Below are positions 1-6,578 of a DNA stretch of 6,634 nucleotides, piece after piece (position 1 is the first letter of the stretch; every line of letters starts with the position of its first letter). The notes under the pieces were generated by a model that searched no databases, was not told the origin of the DNA, and saw only the letters and a list, made by a program, of their open reading frames with translations. Position numbers and translations under genes: made by a program. This DNA is from Anaerolineales bacterium UBA5069. Its GTDB lineage: Bacteria; Chloroflexota; Anaerolineae; Caldilineales; Caldilineaceae. The stretch is from positions 1-6,634 of the forward strand of contig DIAV01000140.1 in the NCBI GenBank assembly GCA_002415895.1, written 5' to 3'.

Positions 1-636
1 GGCGATCACACCGCGATACGAATCATACTGGCAGTCAAAGACCAGTGCACGCAGCGGTCCCTCCAGGTTGCCGCTGGGTGGCGGCACTTCAGCAATGACC
101 CGCTCGAGCACCTCTTCCACATTGATGCCCGAGCGCGCGCTAATGCGCACAATGTCCTCACCCGGCACAGCCAGCAGATTTTCAATCTCCTCGGCCACAT
201 CGTCGGGCATGGCTGCGGGCAGGTCAATCTTGTTGATGATCGGCACAATTGTCAGATTCTGATCCAGCGCCGAAAAGAGATGCGCCATGGTCTGCGCCTG
301 AATACCCTGCGATGCGTCCACCACCAGAATCGCGCCTTCGCAGGCCTGCAGGGCGCGGTTGACCTCATAGCTGAAGTCCACGTGGCCCGGCGTATCAATG
401 AGGTTGATCTCGTATTCGGCGCCATCGCCGCTGGTGGACTTGTAGATCATGCGCACCGCGCTGGCCTTGATGGTGACGCCCTTCTCGCGCTCGAGGTCCA
501 TCGAGTCGAGAAGCTGCTCCTTCATCTCGCGTTGTGTCACGGTCCCCGTCATCTGAATCAGACGGTCGGCCAGGGTGCTCTTGCCGTGATCAATGTGGGC
601 GATGATTGAAATATTGCGAATGTGTGCTAAATCCAT
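1..636 (-). CDS. lepA: Elongation factor 4 (LepA), N-terminal part, truncated by window edge
   Basis: This encodes a translational GTPase that acts on the ribosome; LepA/EF4 is known to promote back-translocation or to assist initiation and ribosome assembly. The start is the ATG at 634-636, giving 212 codons that run off the window. The G domain is clear: P-loop AHIDHGKST (residues 13-21), the GVTIKA switch I segment typical of LepA (53-58), DTPGHVDF (81-88), NKID (135-138) and an SAR G5-like motif (166-168). The opening [20 protein letters not shown] is diagnostic of LepA rather than EF-G or TypA/BipA. The last residues enter domain II. No strong Shine-Dalgarno sequence precedes the start; GTGAG lies about 12 nt upstream and is weak. 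The gene follows the nucleotide-sugar gene on the same strand after 206 nt that include a possible terminator, so it is probably transcribed separately. Domains III, IV and the LepA-specific C-terminus lie outside the window. Confidence 0.96.
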   Translation of the reverse strand, partial: MDLAHIRNISIIAHIDHGKSTLADRLIQMTGTVTQREMKEQLLDSMDLEREKGVTIKASAVRMIYKSTSGDGAEYEINLIDTPGHVDFSYEVNRALQACEGAILVVDASQGIQAQTMAHLFSALDQNLTIVPIINKIDLPAAMPDDVAEEIENLLAVPGEDIVRISARSGINVEEVLERVIAEVPPPSGNLEGPLRALVFDCQYDSYRGVIA

Positions 637-738
637 TGGATGAAGGGTCTCACTTGTCAGTGCTACATGAGCTGCATGAACAGTACGGTACGGCGATGCG
701 CAATTCTGCGCAGATGGCGACTTGCACACATTCCACAT

Positions 739-776
739 AAGCAACGGCCAGCCCTGTGCATAGCCTGCCGTTGCTT
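739..776 (-). terminator. Hairpin, putative terminator of the nucleotide-sugar gene
   Basis: A perfect 10-bp inverted repeat (AAGCAACGGC at 739-748 and GCCGTTGCTT at 767-776) encloses an 18-nt loop. It lies about 67 nt past the stop codon of the minus-strand nucleotide-sugar gene and about 100 nt before the lepA start. On the minus strand it is preceded by an A-run, but only CTTAT follows, so the U-tract is weak. On the plus strand the right arm runs into TTTT, yet no plus-strand gene is seen upstream. A role in ending transcription is inferred from position and structure. A regulatory stem in the lepA leader is an alternative. Confidence 0.45.
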
Positions 777-842
777 TTCCTTGCGTACTTGCCCACTTAG
801 CGCCCTTGCGTCACGCACTGGCGCCATGCCTGCCGCTGCGCG

Positions 843-1799
843 TTAGGCAGCCAAGGCGATCGCGTCCACGCGCAGTTTCTCAGCAAACCAGGCAATCGTC
901 TGCGCCATGCCCTGCTCGAGGGGCACTTTGGGCTCCCAGCCCAGCAGCGTGCGCGCCTTGGTAATGTCGGGCTGGCGCTGCTTGGGGTCATCCACCGGCA
1001 GCGGCTCATAGATCACGCCGGCGGGATTCTGCGTCTGTCGATTGATGACATCGGCAAACTGGCCAATTGTCAATTCGGCAGGGTTGCCAATGTTCACAGG
1101 ATCGCTTTCGTCGCTCAGCAGCAGGCGGTAGATCCCGTCTACAAGATCGCTCACAAAGCAGAAGGAGCGTGTTTGTCTGCCGTCGCCGTAGATGGTGAGC
1201 GGTTCGCCGCGCAGTGCCTGGCCAATGAAATTGGGCACCACGCGCCCGTCATCCAGGCGCATGCGCGGGCCATAGGTATTGAAGATGCGCACAATGCGCG
1301 TGTCCACGCCGTGGGCACGGTGATAAGCCATGGTCATGGCCTCGGCAAAGCGCTTGGCCTCGTCATAGACGCCGCGCGGCCCAATCGGGTTAACGTTGCC
1401 CCAGTATGTCTCGGGCTGGGGGTGCACAATCGGGTCACCGTAGACCTCGCTTGTGGAGGCCAGCAGCAGGCGCGCGTTTTTGGCAAGCGCCAGCCCCAGC
1501 GCATTGTGCGTGCCCAGGCTGCCCACCTTGAGTGTTTGAATTGGCAACTCAAGATAATCCACCGGACTGGCAGGACTGGCGAAGTGCAAAATGGCATCCA
1601 GCGGCCCTTTAAGGTATATATACTGGGTGACATCCTGCTCGATAAACTGGAAGCGGCTGTTGCCCGCCAGGTGAGCAATGTTGTCAGTCGAGCCGGTAAT
1701 CAGGTTGTCCATTGCAATGACGTTGTGGCCCTCGGCCAAAAGCCGATCGCAAAGATGGCTGCCCAGGAATCCGGCGCCGCCGGTGACAAGAATACGCAT
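843..1799 (-). CDS. UDP-glucuronate decarboxylase-like NAD-dependent epimerase/dehydratase (UDP-xylose synthase type)
   Basis: This is a cytoplasmic extended short-chain dehydrogenase, 318 residues from the ATG at 1797-1799. It probably decarboxylates UDP-glucuronate to UDP-xylose using tightly bound NAD. The Rossmann motif GGAGFLGSH (7-15) and the ribose-binding acidic D31 open the protein. The catalytic set TSE (116-118), Y145 and K149 in YDEAK, and R275 in KQRQPDI match the known UXS/ArnA-decarboxylase pattern. Long family signatures are also present: [10 protein letters not shown] (126-135), [13 protein letters not shown] (174-186), [12 protein letters not shown] (211-222) and NIGNP (236-240). 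The reading frame is open up to 1841, but that upstream part lies in an AT-rich repeat array, and MRILVTGG is the normal family start. AAGGGA at 1811-1816 is a possible ribosome binding site, about 11 nt upstream. The gene is divergent from the Lgt-like gene. Another substrate among close SDR relatives (for example dTDP- or UDP-hexose) cannot be excluded, but the arginine and glutamate favour decarboxylation. Confidence 0.9.
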   Translation of the reverse strand: MRILVTGGAGFLGSHLCDRLLAEGHNVIAMDNLITGSTDNIAHLAGNSRFQFIEQDVTQYIYLKGPLDAILHFASPASPVDYLELPIQTLKVGSLGTHNALGLALAKNARLLLASTSEVYGDPIVHPQPETYWGNVNPIGPRGVYDEAKRFAEAMTMAYHRAHGVDTRIVRIFNTYGPRMRLDDGRVVPNFIGQALRGEPLTIYGDGRQTRSFCFVSDLVDGIYRLLLSDESDPVNIGNPAELTIGQFADVINRQTQNPAGVIYEPLPVDDPKQRQPDITKARTLLGWEPKVPLEQGMAQTIAWFAEKLRVDAIALAA

Positions 1800-1824
1800 G
1801 TTGTATACCATCCCTTGAATGATG

Positions 1825-1864
1825 CAATGATCAATGATCAATTATTAATGATCATTGATTATTG
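1825..1864. repeat. Near-perfect 16-bp inverted repeat in the divergent intergenic region
   Basis: CAATGATCAATGATCA at 1825-1840 is the reverse complement of 1849-1864 at 15 of 16 positions, with a single G-T position between 1829 and 1860. The loop is the 8-nt AT-only stretch 1841-1848. The inner 11 bp (1830-1840 with 1849-1859) match perfectly. It contains two TGATCA palindromes. It sits between the starts of two divergent genes, where it could be an operator, a cruciform-prone element or a by-product of the heptamer array that surrounds it. There is no direct evidence for a bound protein. Confidence 0.7.
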
Positions 1865-1881
1865 ATAACTGATGATTACCT
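1826..1881. repeat. Degenerate heptamer tandem array (consensus AWTGATN), about 8 units
   Basis: Read in steps of seven from 1826, the sequence is AATGATC, AATGATC, AATTATT, AATGATC, ATTGATT, ATTGATA, ACTGATG, ATTACCT. Three units are identical and the others drift. A further AATGATG at 1818-1824 is offset by one base. The block is very AT-rich within a GC-rich region and fills most of the gap between the two divergent genes, so it must overlap or replace their promoters. Short heptamer arrays in intergenic DNA are known from other bacteria, for example cyanobacterial STRR repeats; kinship with those is not claimed. The array also argues against the upstream alternative starts of both flanking genes (1841 on the minus strand, TTG 1862 on the plus strand), which lie inside it. 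Confidence 0.65.
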
Positions 1882-1888
1882 ATCGCCT

Positions 1889-2689
1889 ATGCACGCAACA
1901 CTCGCACTCGGCCCGCTCAGCCTGCCCACGGGCCCCATTCTTGCCATGCTCGCCGCCCTGCTGGCGCTGGAGTTTGCCGGTCGCGCGGGCCGCCGTTTTG
2001 GCCTGCACGCCGACGATGTCTGGAACACCAGCCTGCTGAGCTTGCTCGCGGGACTGATTGTAGCCCGTATTTGGACGATAATCCAGTTCTGGCCTGTCTA
2101 TCGAGACGAACCGCTGTTGATTGTGAGTCTGCGCCCCAGCGGCTTTGCCTTCTGGCCGGGTGTTGCGGCCGCGGTTGCCGTGGCCTTTGCGTGGATGGTC
2201 TACCGCGCATTGGATCCGGCGCGCGTGGGCGCGTCCATGGCGATTGGCATGGTGGCGGGCGCAATCGTCATCAACATCTCGCTCTTCCTCACCGGCGCAC
2301 TGGTGGGCGTGCCCAGCAGCGCGCCGTGGGCCATGCGCAACTTTTCGGAGATGGTGCACCCCGTGGGCCTCTACCGAGCGGCGGGGCTGCTTGTTCTGCT
2401 CGCGCTGCTGTGGGCAACAACGAACGTAGAGCGTCCTGGGCGCACAATCTGGCTGGCCGTGCTGGGCTATGCGCTGGTGCATCTGGTTGCCGATGCCTTT
2501 GTGCGCGACGCGGCGCTGCTTGGCGCCTTTGTACAGAGCCAGGTGCTGGCGCTGGGCGTGGCCGTGGTGGCAGCGCTGGCGTTGGCGCGCGAAGCGGCGA
2601 CATTCGCGCGCCGCGCCGCATCTGCGCCAACGCTGGCCACCGGCGCATCAACCGATGCGGTGGTTCCCGCTGATCCCGCACATACCTAA
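1889..2689 (+). CDS. Lgt-like seven-helix membrane protein lacking recognised Lgt catalytic residues
   Basis: This is a 266-residue polytopic inner-membrane protein, counted from ATG 1889. An in-frame TTG at 1862 lies in repeat DNA and is less likely; neither start has a good Shine-Dalgarno sequence. About seven hydrophobic segments (near 15-31, 46-67, 84-106, 113-138, 158-176, 186-204, 212-234) follow the layout of prolipoprotein diacylglyceryl transferase. Family-like landmarks are LGPLSLPT (7-14), GLHADDV (38-44), LLAGLIVARI (52-61), the SAPW loop (144-147) and HPVGLYRAAG (157-166). However, the Lgt signature GRxxNFxNxE is replaced by GAIVINISLFLTGALVG (124-140), the PTYG tyrosine is missing at 13-16, and the FHGG histidine region reads FWPG (88-91). 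Lgt transfers diacylglycerol to lipobox cysteines, and this protein probably does not do so by the standard mechanism. It is 15 nt upstream of the glycosyltransferase gene and probably in the same operon. Its true function is unknown. Confidence 0.8.
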   Translation: MHATLALGPLSLPTGPILAMLAALLALEFAGRAGRRFGLHADDVWNTSLLSLLAGLIVARIWTIIQFWPVYRDEPLLIVSLRPSGFAFWPGVAAAVAVAFAWMVYRALDPARVGASMAIGMVAGAIVINISLFLTGALVGVPSSAPWAMRNFSEMVHPVGLYRAAGLLVLLALLWATTNVERPGRTIWLAVLGYALVHLVADAFVRDAALLGAFVQSQVLALGVAVVAALALAREAATFARRAASAPTLATGASTDAVVPADPAHT

Positions 2690-2704
2690 TCCCTGCCCAG
2701 CTTC

Positions 2705-5221
2705 ATGACAGCTCGCAACCCCGCGCACGCTGGACCGCACGCGTCATCTCAATCACCACGCCCCGCGCCCTGGCTAACGGCACTGCTGCTCGCGCTGCTC
2801 ACGCTGGGTGCGGCCGCGGGCAGCCTCTACTGGGTGCGCGCCAACGTGGTGCTGATCGGGCGCGACGCCGCCGGCTATCTGGGCACAACGCTTGAACAGT
2901 TCGCCACGCTGCAACAGTTCAATGTGCACGCGCTTTTTCAGGCCTTTACCAGCGACGGCTACCGCACGCCCGCACTCTATATCGCCGCGCAGCCCTTTCT
3001 GCACTGGTTTGGCCCCACGGCCGACGGCGCGCAAATGCTCAACGTGCTGCTGGTGGCGGCCATTGTTCCGCTCACCTGGCTGCTCGCGCGCCAGGTAACT
3101 TCTGCATGGGCAGCGCTCTACGCGGCGCTGCTTGTGGCACTGCTGCCCATTGTTGCTGCCATGGGCCGCCTCTTCTACACCGAAGCGCTGCTCACCGCAA
3201 TCGTCACGCTCAATCTGATTGCGCTCTACCGCTGCAACGGCTTTGCACGGCGCGGCTGGGCGCTGCTTTGGGGGGCCAGCCTGGGCGTGGGGCTGCTTGT
3301 CAAGTGGACCATGCCCATCTACATTGCGCTGCCCGCGCTGTGGGTGCTGGTTGGCGCGCGCCACAGCCTGCGCGCCAGCCGTCTTGCCTGGAACTGGCGC
3401 AGCCTCCTGATTGCCGCGGCAACGGGCGCGGGCTTTGCGCTGCTTTGGTATTGGCCCAACCGCGACGTTGCGCAGAATTTCTATCTGGGGAGCCTGCTCT
3501 TCTGGGGCTGGCTGCTGATCGCTGCCGCGGCCATCTACCTGCTGCTGGAGGGTCGCGGGCCGTCGGCCCATGTGGGCGCAGCACTGCTTGTGGCCGCGTG
3601 GATTGCGAGCCTCTGGTATCTGCCCCATATTGATTTTGCGCGCACGCTCCTTTCCACCGATGTGGAGCGCGGCTCCACGCGCGCCGGTTTGCTTTCGCTC
3701 TACACCTACACGCGCTACTTTGGCTACCTCTATCGCGAACACCTGGGGCCGCTGGCCACATGGCTCATCGCGCCCATGGTGCTCTTGCCGTGGCTGCGCG
3801 CGCTGGCGCTTGGGCGCGACGGCAAACGCAGCCTGGGCCACAACAGCGCGCTGCTCTGGTTGAGCCTGCTATCGGGCTATATTGCGCTGGCGGTGCTGGC
3901 ACAGAGCAACGCGCGCAACATTGCACCGCTGCTGCCCGCGCTCTGTGTGGTCGCGGCGCTGGCCCTTGCCGATTACCGCCCGCCGCTGCGCATCATCCTC
4001 GGCGCGCTGGTGGCCGGCGTGCTGCTTGTGCAGTGGCTGGGGGTGACATTCGATCGCTTTGGCCCCTACGCTGCCGCGCGCCCGCTGTGGGTTGCCGATC
4101 AATACGCCATGCCCCCTGCCTCCGGCCAAACCGATCCGGCGCTTTGGGTTGGCCCTGAGATCCTCGCGATGCTCTCTGCCGACGCAGCGGCGCAAGGGCT
4201 GGATCGCCTTGAACTGGGCATGTTGGTCAACGTCCCCTGGCTGCACCGCGGCAACCTGCGCTATCTTGCCCGCCAGGAAGGCGCGCCTGTGCAGATTCGC
4301 GACCTGACCGAAGCCGACGCCTCATGGCCGCGCCTCATCACCAGCCCGTGGGTGCTGATGAAGCAGGGCGACAACCGCGATGTGGAGCCCGAAGGCCGCG
4401 CGCTGATTGACCGCATGGCCACGGACCCTCTCTTTGCACGCCTCTTTGCACCTGCGCGCACTTGGGACCTACCCACGGGCGAACGGCTGACGCTCTACCA
4501 ACGCAGCGGCGGGCCAAACTTCACCGCCGTCCCTGCAGGTGCGGTGGAGCAGGCAGCCGCCGTCGTGGAGATGGCGCGCGCCGGCTGGTCGGACCACGCG
4601 ACGCTGGTCTACACCGGCCTGGACCGCGCGGCGTGGGTGTCGCGCGCCGACCCGCCGGCAGGCCGCACGCTGCTTGCCTTTGACGCCGACGGGCTAACGG
4701 TTGACGCGCTCGAACCCCTTACAGGCACGCTTTTCGTGGTGCTGGAGCATGACGCAGCCAAGGCCGTGCGCCGGCTCGATGCGCAGGCGTACAAGGTGGC
4801 CGAGGTGGGTGGTGACTACGTGTGGGCATCCATTTACGGCAAGCCCGAGCGGGCGCTGGAGAGGGTTGCACTGCGAGATGGCGGTTCCATGTGGCAGGCG
4901 CACGCGCTGGAGGAACTGACCACTCTGACCACACTGCAAGCGGGTGAAGTGATCCCCGTGGACGCGCGCTTCAACATGCCCGCCAGTGCGAGCAACCTCA
5001 AGTGGTCGCTGCGCCTGGTGGACAGTGACGGCAGTGTGCTTGCTGCCAGCGACAGGCCAATTGTGCCTGCGGACCGCTTTGGGCTGCTGGTTCCGCCGCA
5101 AACCCCACCCGGCGCCTACGCGCTCGTCGCCGTTGCCTATGACCCAGCCACTCTTGCCCCCGTGCCAACCGACGACGGCCGCGCGCAGGTGGATTTGACC
5201 GAAATTACCGTACGCCGTTAG
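2705..5221 (+). CDS. GT39/ArnT-like multi-pass membrane glycosyltransferase with large extracytoplasmic C-terminal region
   Basis: This is an 838-residue integral membrane protein, probably a GT-C fold enzyme that transfers a sugar from a polyprenyl-phosphate donor to a lipid, glycan or protein outside the membrane. After a short Pro/Ala-rich head, TM1 spans about 22-44. The first outer loop carries GRDAAGYL (52-59), which supplies the acidic residue expected there in GT-C enzymes. GRLFYTEALL (154-163) and LVKWTMP (198-204) match the conserved region after TM3. About 13 hydrophobic segments end near 446. The remaining 390 residues are soluble. Residues 540-600 end in a short strand-rich TGERLTLYQR segment (591-600). 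Residues 745-838 read as a beta-sandwich, with WSLRLVDSDG (767-776), ASDRP (781-785), PPGAYAL (801-807) and YDPAT (812-816), of a type I associate with Chloroflexota glycosyltransferases. No Shine-Dalgarno sequence is visible at the ATG; translation may be coupled to the gene 15 nt upstream. The acceptor and donor are unknown. Confidence 0.82.
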   Translation: MTARNPAHAGPHASSQSPRPAPWLTALLLALLTLGAAAGSLYWVRANVVLIGRDAAGYLGTTLEQFATLQQFNVHALFQAFTSDGYRTPALYIAAQPFLHWFGPTADGAQMLNVLLVAAIVPLTWLLARQVTSAWAALYAALLVALLPIVAAMGRLFYTEALLTAIVTLNLIALYRCNGFARRGWALLWGASLGVGLLVKWTMPIYIALPALWVLVGARHSLRASRLAWNWRSLLIAAATGAGFALLWYWPNRDVAQNFYLGSLLFWGWLLIAAAAIYLLLEGRGPSAHVGAALLVAAWIASLWYLPHIDFARTLLSTDVERGSTRAGLLSLYTYTRYFGYLYREHLGPLATWLIAPMVLLPWLRALALGRDGKRSLGHNSALLWLSLLSGYIALAVLAQSNARNIAPLLPALCVVAALALADYRPPLRIILGALVAGVLLVQWLGVTFDRFGPYAAARPLWVADQYAMPPASGQTDPALWVGPEILAMLSADAAAQGLDRLELGMLVNVPWLHRGNLRYLARQEGAPVQIRDLTEADASWPRLITSPWVLMKQGDNRDVEPEGRALIDRMATDPLFARLFAPARTWDLPTGERLTLYQRSGGPNFTAVPAGAVEQAAAVVEMARAGWSDHATLVYTGLDRAAWVSRADPPAGRTLLAFDADGLTVDALEPLTGTLFVVLEHDAAKAVRRLDAQAYKVAEVGGDYVWASIYGKPERALERVALRDGGSMWQAHALEELTTLTTLQAGEVIPVDARFNMPASASNLKWSLRLVDSDGSVLAASDRPIVPADRFGLLVPPQTPPGAYALVAVAYDPATLAPVPTDDGRAQVDLTEITVRR

Positions 5222-5225
5222 CAAA

Positions 5226-5342
5226 ACATCTCGACGCAGAGGCGCAGAGCCGCAAAGAAACGCAAAGGACTGCAAGAACCAGCTTATGTAGTTGCTTGTC
5301 CTTTGCGTTCCTCTGCGCCTCTACGCCTCTGCATCGAGATGT
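5226..5342. repeat. Inverted repeat of CGCARAG/CTYTGCG units between convergent genes, possible bidirectional terminator
   Basis: The outer arms at 5226-5244 and 5324-5342 are reverse complements at 18 of 19 positions. The inner arms at 5259-5270 and 5298-5309 (AACGCAAAGGAC) are perfect over 12 bp and enclose a 27-nt loop. Between them each arm is a small tandem series: CGCARAG units start at 5235, 5243, 5251 and 5261, and CTYTGCG-type units start at 5301, 5311, 5319 (CTCTACG) and 5327 (CTCTGCA). The arms differ in the order of the middle units, so pairing there is interrupted. The repeat begins 4 nt after the glycosyltransferase stop and ends 19 nt before the cysteine desulfurase stop, so it could end transcription from both sides. 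I recognise this kind of GCAGAGGCGCAGAG / GCAAAG sequence as a recurrent intergenic repeat in many bacterial genomes, but cannot count copies here. Confidence 0.7.
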
Positions 5343-5361
5343 GGCTGTTCTGCCCGCATCT

Positions 5362-6525
5362 TCAGTTGCGGATGCGCGCCACAATCTGGGGCAGCTTCTC
5401 CAGCACGTACGCGACATCGGCCGGGGTTGTGCCGCGGCCCAGGCTCAGGCGCAGCCCCGAAGCAGCCGCGCGCGCCGGCACGCCAATCGCTTCGAGCACA
5501 TGGCTGGGGCGCTGCGCCGCGCTGGTGCAGGCGCTGCCGCTGCTGGCCGCCACGCCCGCCATGTCCAGCGCAATCAGCACCCCCTCCGCCTCAACGCCCT
5601 CAATCAGAAAGCTGGCGTGGTTATCCAGCCGCTGCGCGGCTGCGCCGGTGAGGCGCGCGCCCTCAATGCCCTCGAGGATACCGCCGATGAGTTGGTCGCG
5701 CAGGGTGCGTTGGCGCGCCATCTCTTGCTCGCGTTCCGCTTCGGCCAGCGCCAGCGCCGCAGCCATGCCCACAATCAGCGGCACATTTTCGGTGCCGGCG
5801 CGCCGGCCGCCCTCGTGGCCGCCCCCCGTTTGCACGGGCAGGAAGGGCGTGCCGTTGCGCAGGTAGAGGAAGCCCACGCCCTTGGGGCCATAGAACTTGT
5901 GCGCGCCCGCGCTCAGAGCGTCCACGCCCAGCGTCTCTACATCCAGTGCGAGCTTGCCCCCCGCCTGCACGGCATCCGTATGCAGCGGCACGCCTGCGCT
6001 GCGGCAGCGCGCCCCAATCGCCGCCAGCGGCATGATTGTGCCGATTTCGTTGTTGGCCAGCATGATACTCACAAGGGCCACATCGCCGCCGGCCAGCGCG
6101 GCATCGAGATCGTCCAACGCAATCAGCCCGTCGCCATCAACCGGCAGCACAGTCAGTGCGAAGCCGCTATGGTCGCGCAGAGACTCTGCTGTGGTGAGCA
6201 CGGCGTGGTGCTCCACGGCGCTGGTGATGATACGCTGCGCGCCTGTGCGTTCGCGGCGCGCCAACGCAATGCCGCGCAGGGCAGCGTTGTCGCTCTCGCT
6301 GCCGCAGCCCGTAAAGATGATCTCGCTCGGGCGCGCGCCCACAGTGGCGGCAATGGTGCGCCGCGCCTGCGTCAGCGCCGCGTTGGCCTGCCGCCCCACC
6401 GTATGGATACTTGAGGGGTTGCCGTACACCTCGCCAAAGTAAGGCAGCATGGCCTCAACCGCCTCGGCACGCACGGGGGTTGTGGCGGCATGGTCCATGT
6501 AGATTGTGCGCTGTTTCGTGTCCAT
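5362..6525 (-). CDS. nifS: Cysteine desulfurase, group I (NifS/IscS family)
   Basis: This is a cytoplasmic PLP enzyme that removes sulfur from L-cysteine as a protein persulfide for Fe-S cluster assembly, tRNA thiolation or related pathways. It has 387 residues from ATG 6523-6525, close to the usual family length of 390-400. Key features in order are YMDHAATTP (9-17), YGNPSS (34-39), the TGCGSES phosphate region (72-78), EHHAVL (105-110) with the histidine that stacks on PLP, NNEIGT (158-163), HTDAVQ (182-187), the Schiff-base lysine K210 in SAGAHKFYGPKG, GGGHEGGRRAGTENV (234-248), and the catalytic C333 in SSGSACTSA, which marks group I. The frame is open upstream to 6573, but the extra residues are basic and unlike the family, and AGGAGG stands 9 nt before the chosen ATG. 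No Fe-S scaffold (iscU/nifU) or mnmA gene is visible downstream, where the convergent glycosyltransferase begins. Whether it serves Fe-S assembly or tRNA modification is not resolved. Confidence 0.96.
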   Translation of the reverse strand: MDTKQRTIYMDHAATTPVRAEAVEAMLPYFGEVYGNPSSIHTVGRQANAALTQARRTIAATVGARPSEIIFTGCGSESDNAALRGIALARRERTGAQRIITSAVEHHAVLTTAESLRDHSGFALTVLPVDGDGLIALDDLDAALAGGDVALVSIMLANNEIGTIMPLAAIGARCRSAGVPLHTDAVQAGGKLALDVETLGVDALSAGAHKFYGPKGVGFLYLRNGTPFLPVQTGGGHEGGRRAGTENVPLIVGMAAALALAEAEREQEMARQRTLRDQLIGGILEGIEGARLTGAAAQRLDNHASFLIEGVEAEGVLIALDMAGVAASSGSACTSAAQRPSHVLEAIGVPARAAASGLRLSLGRGTTPADVAYVLEKLPQIVARIRN

Positions 6526-6534
6526 CGTTCCCTT

Positions 6535-6540
6535 CCTCCT
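6535..6540 (-). promoter_or_regulatory. Ribosome binding site of the cysteine desulfurase gene
   Basis: On the minus strand AGGAGG lies 9 nt before the ATG at 6523-6525 and is continued by AAGGGAA. This is the only strong Shine-Dalgarno match before any start in the window, and it decides the start against the longer upstream reading. Confidence 0.85.
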
Positions 6541-6547
6541 GCGCGCG

Positions 6548-6578
6548 ATTGTACCACGCCGGCACAAGCGCATGTCGT
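6548..6578 (-). promoter_or_regulatory. Putative sigma-70-type promoter of the cysteine desulfurase gene
   Basis: On the minus strand TACAAT (6548-6553) matches the -10 consensus at 5 of 6 positions and is preceded by TGG, an extended -10. A weak -35 candidate, ACGACA (6573-6578), matches TTGACA at 4 of 6 positions with a long 19-nt spacer, so the extended -10 probably does most of the work. A start of transcription about 7 nt downstream would give a leader of only about 16 nt that just includes the AGGAGG. Read by eye only. Confidence 0.55.

Noticed and set aside
640..846. A 68-codon cysteine-containing frame in the lepA spacer
   Set aside because: No ribosome binding site, no recognisable pattern, and it runs through the terminator-like hairpin. 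The cysteines are not arranged as a metal-binding or peptide-precursor motif.
1800..1841. Fourteen-residue N-terminal extension of the UDP-glucuronate decarboxylase-like protein
   Set aside because: The extra residues come from the AT-rich repeat; members of this family begin directly at the Rossmann strand (MRILVTGG).
1173..1865. A 230-codon open frame on the plus strand opposite the UDP-glucuronate decarboxylase-like gene
   Set aside because: It is antisense to a gene with an intact set of catalytic motifs; the translation shows no family features.
1862..1888. Nine-codon upstream extension of the Lgt-like gene starting at TTG 1862
   Set aside because: It lies within the heptamer repeat array, has no Shine-Dalgarno sequence, and the family normally starts close to the GPLSLPT segment that follows ATG 1889.
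2774..3841. A 355-codon open frame on the minus strand inside the glycosyltransferase gene
   Set aside because: It is an antisense shadow: rich in Arg, Gln, Gly and Ala, with no domain and no ribosome binding site, and the sense frame has coherent membrane helices.
5226..5342. The inverted repeat as a CRISPR array or insertion sequence
   Set aside because: The units are only 7-10 nt without unique spacers of regular length, and there is no transposase frame between the arms.
5296..6414. A 372-codon open frame on the plus strand opposite the cysteine desulfurase gene
   Set aside because: It is antisense to a fully convincing enzyme, has no recognisable motif, and its composition (Ala/Arg/His-rich) is what the complement of a GC-rich gene gives.
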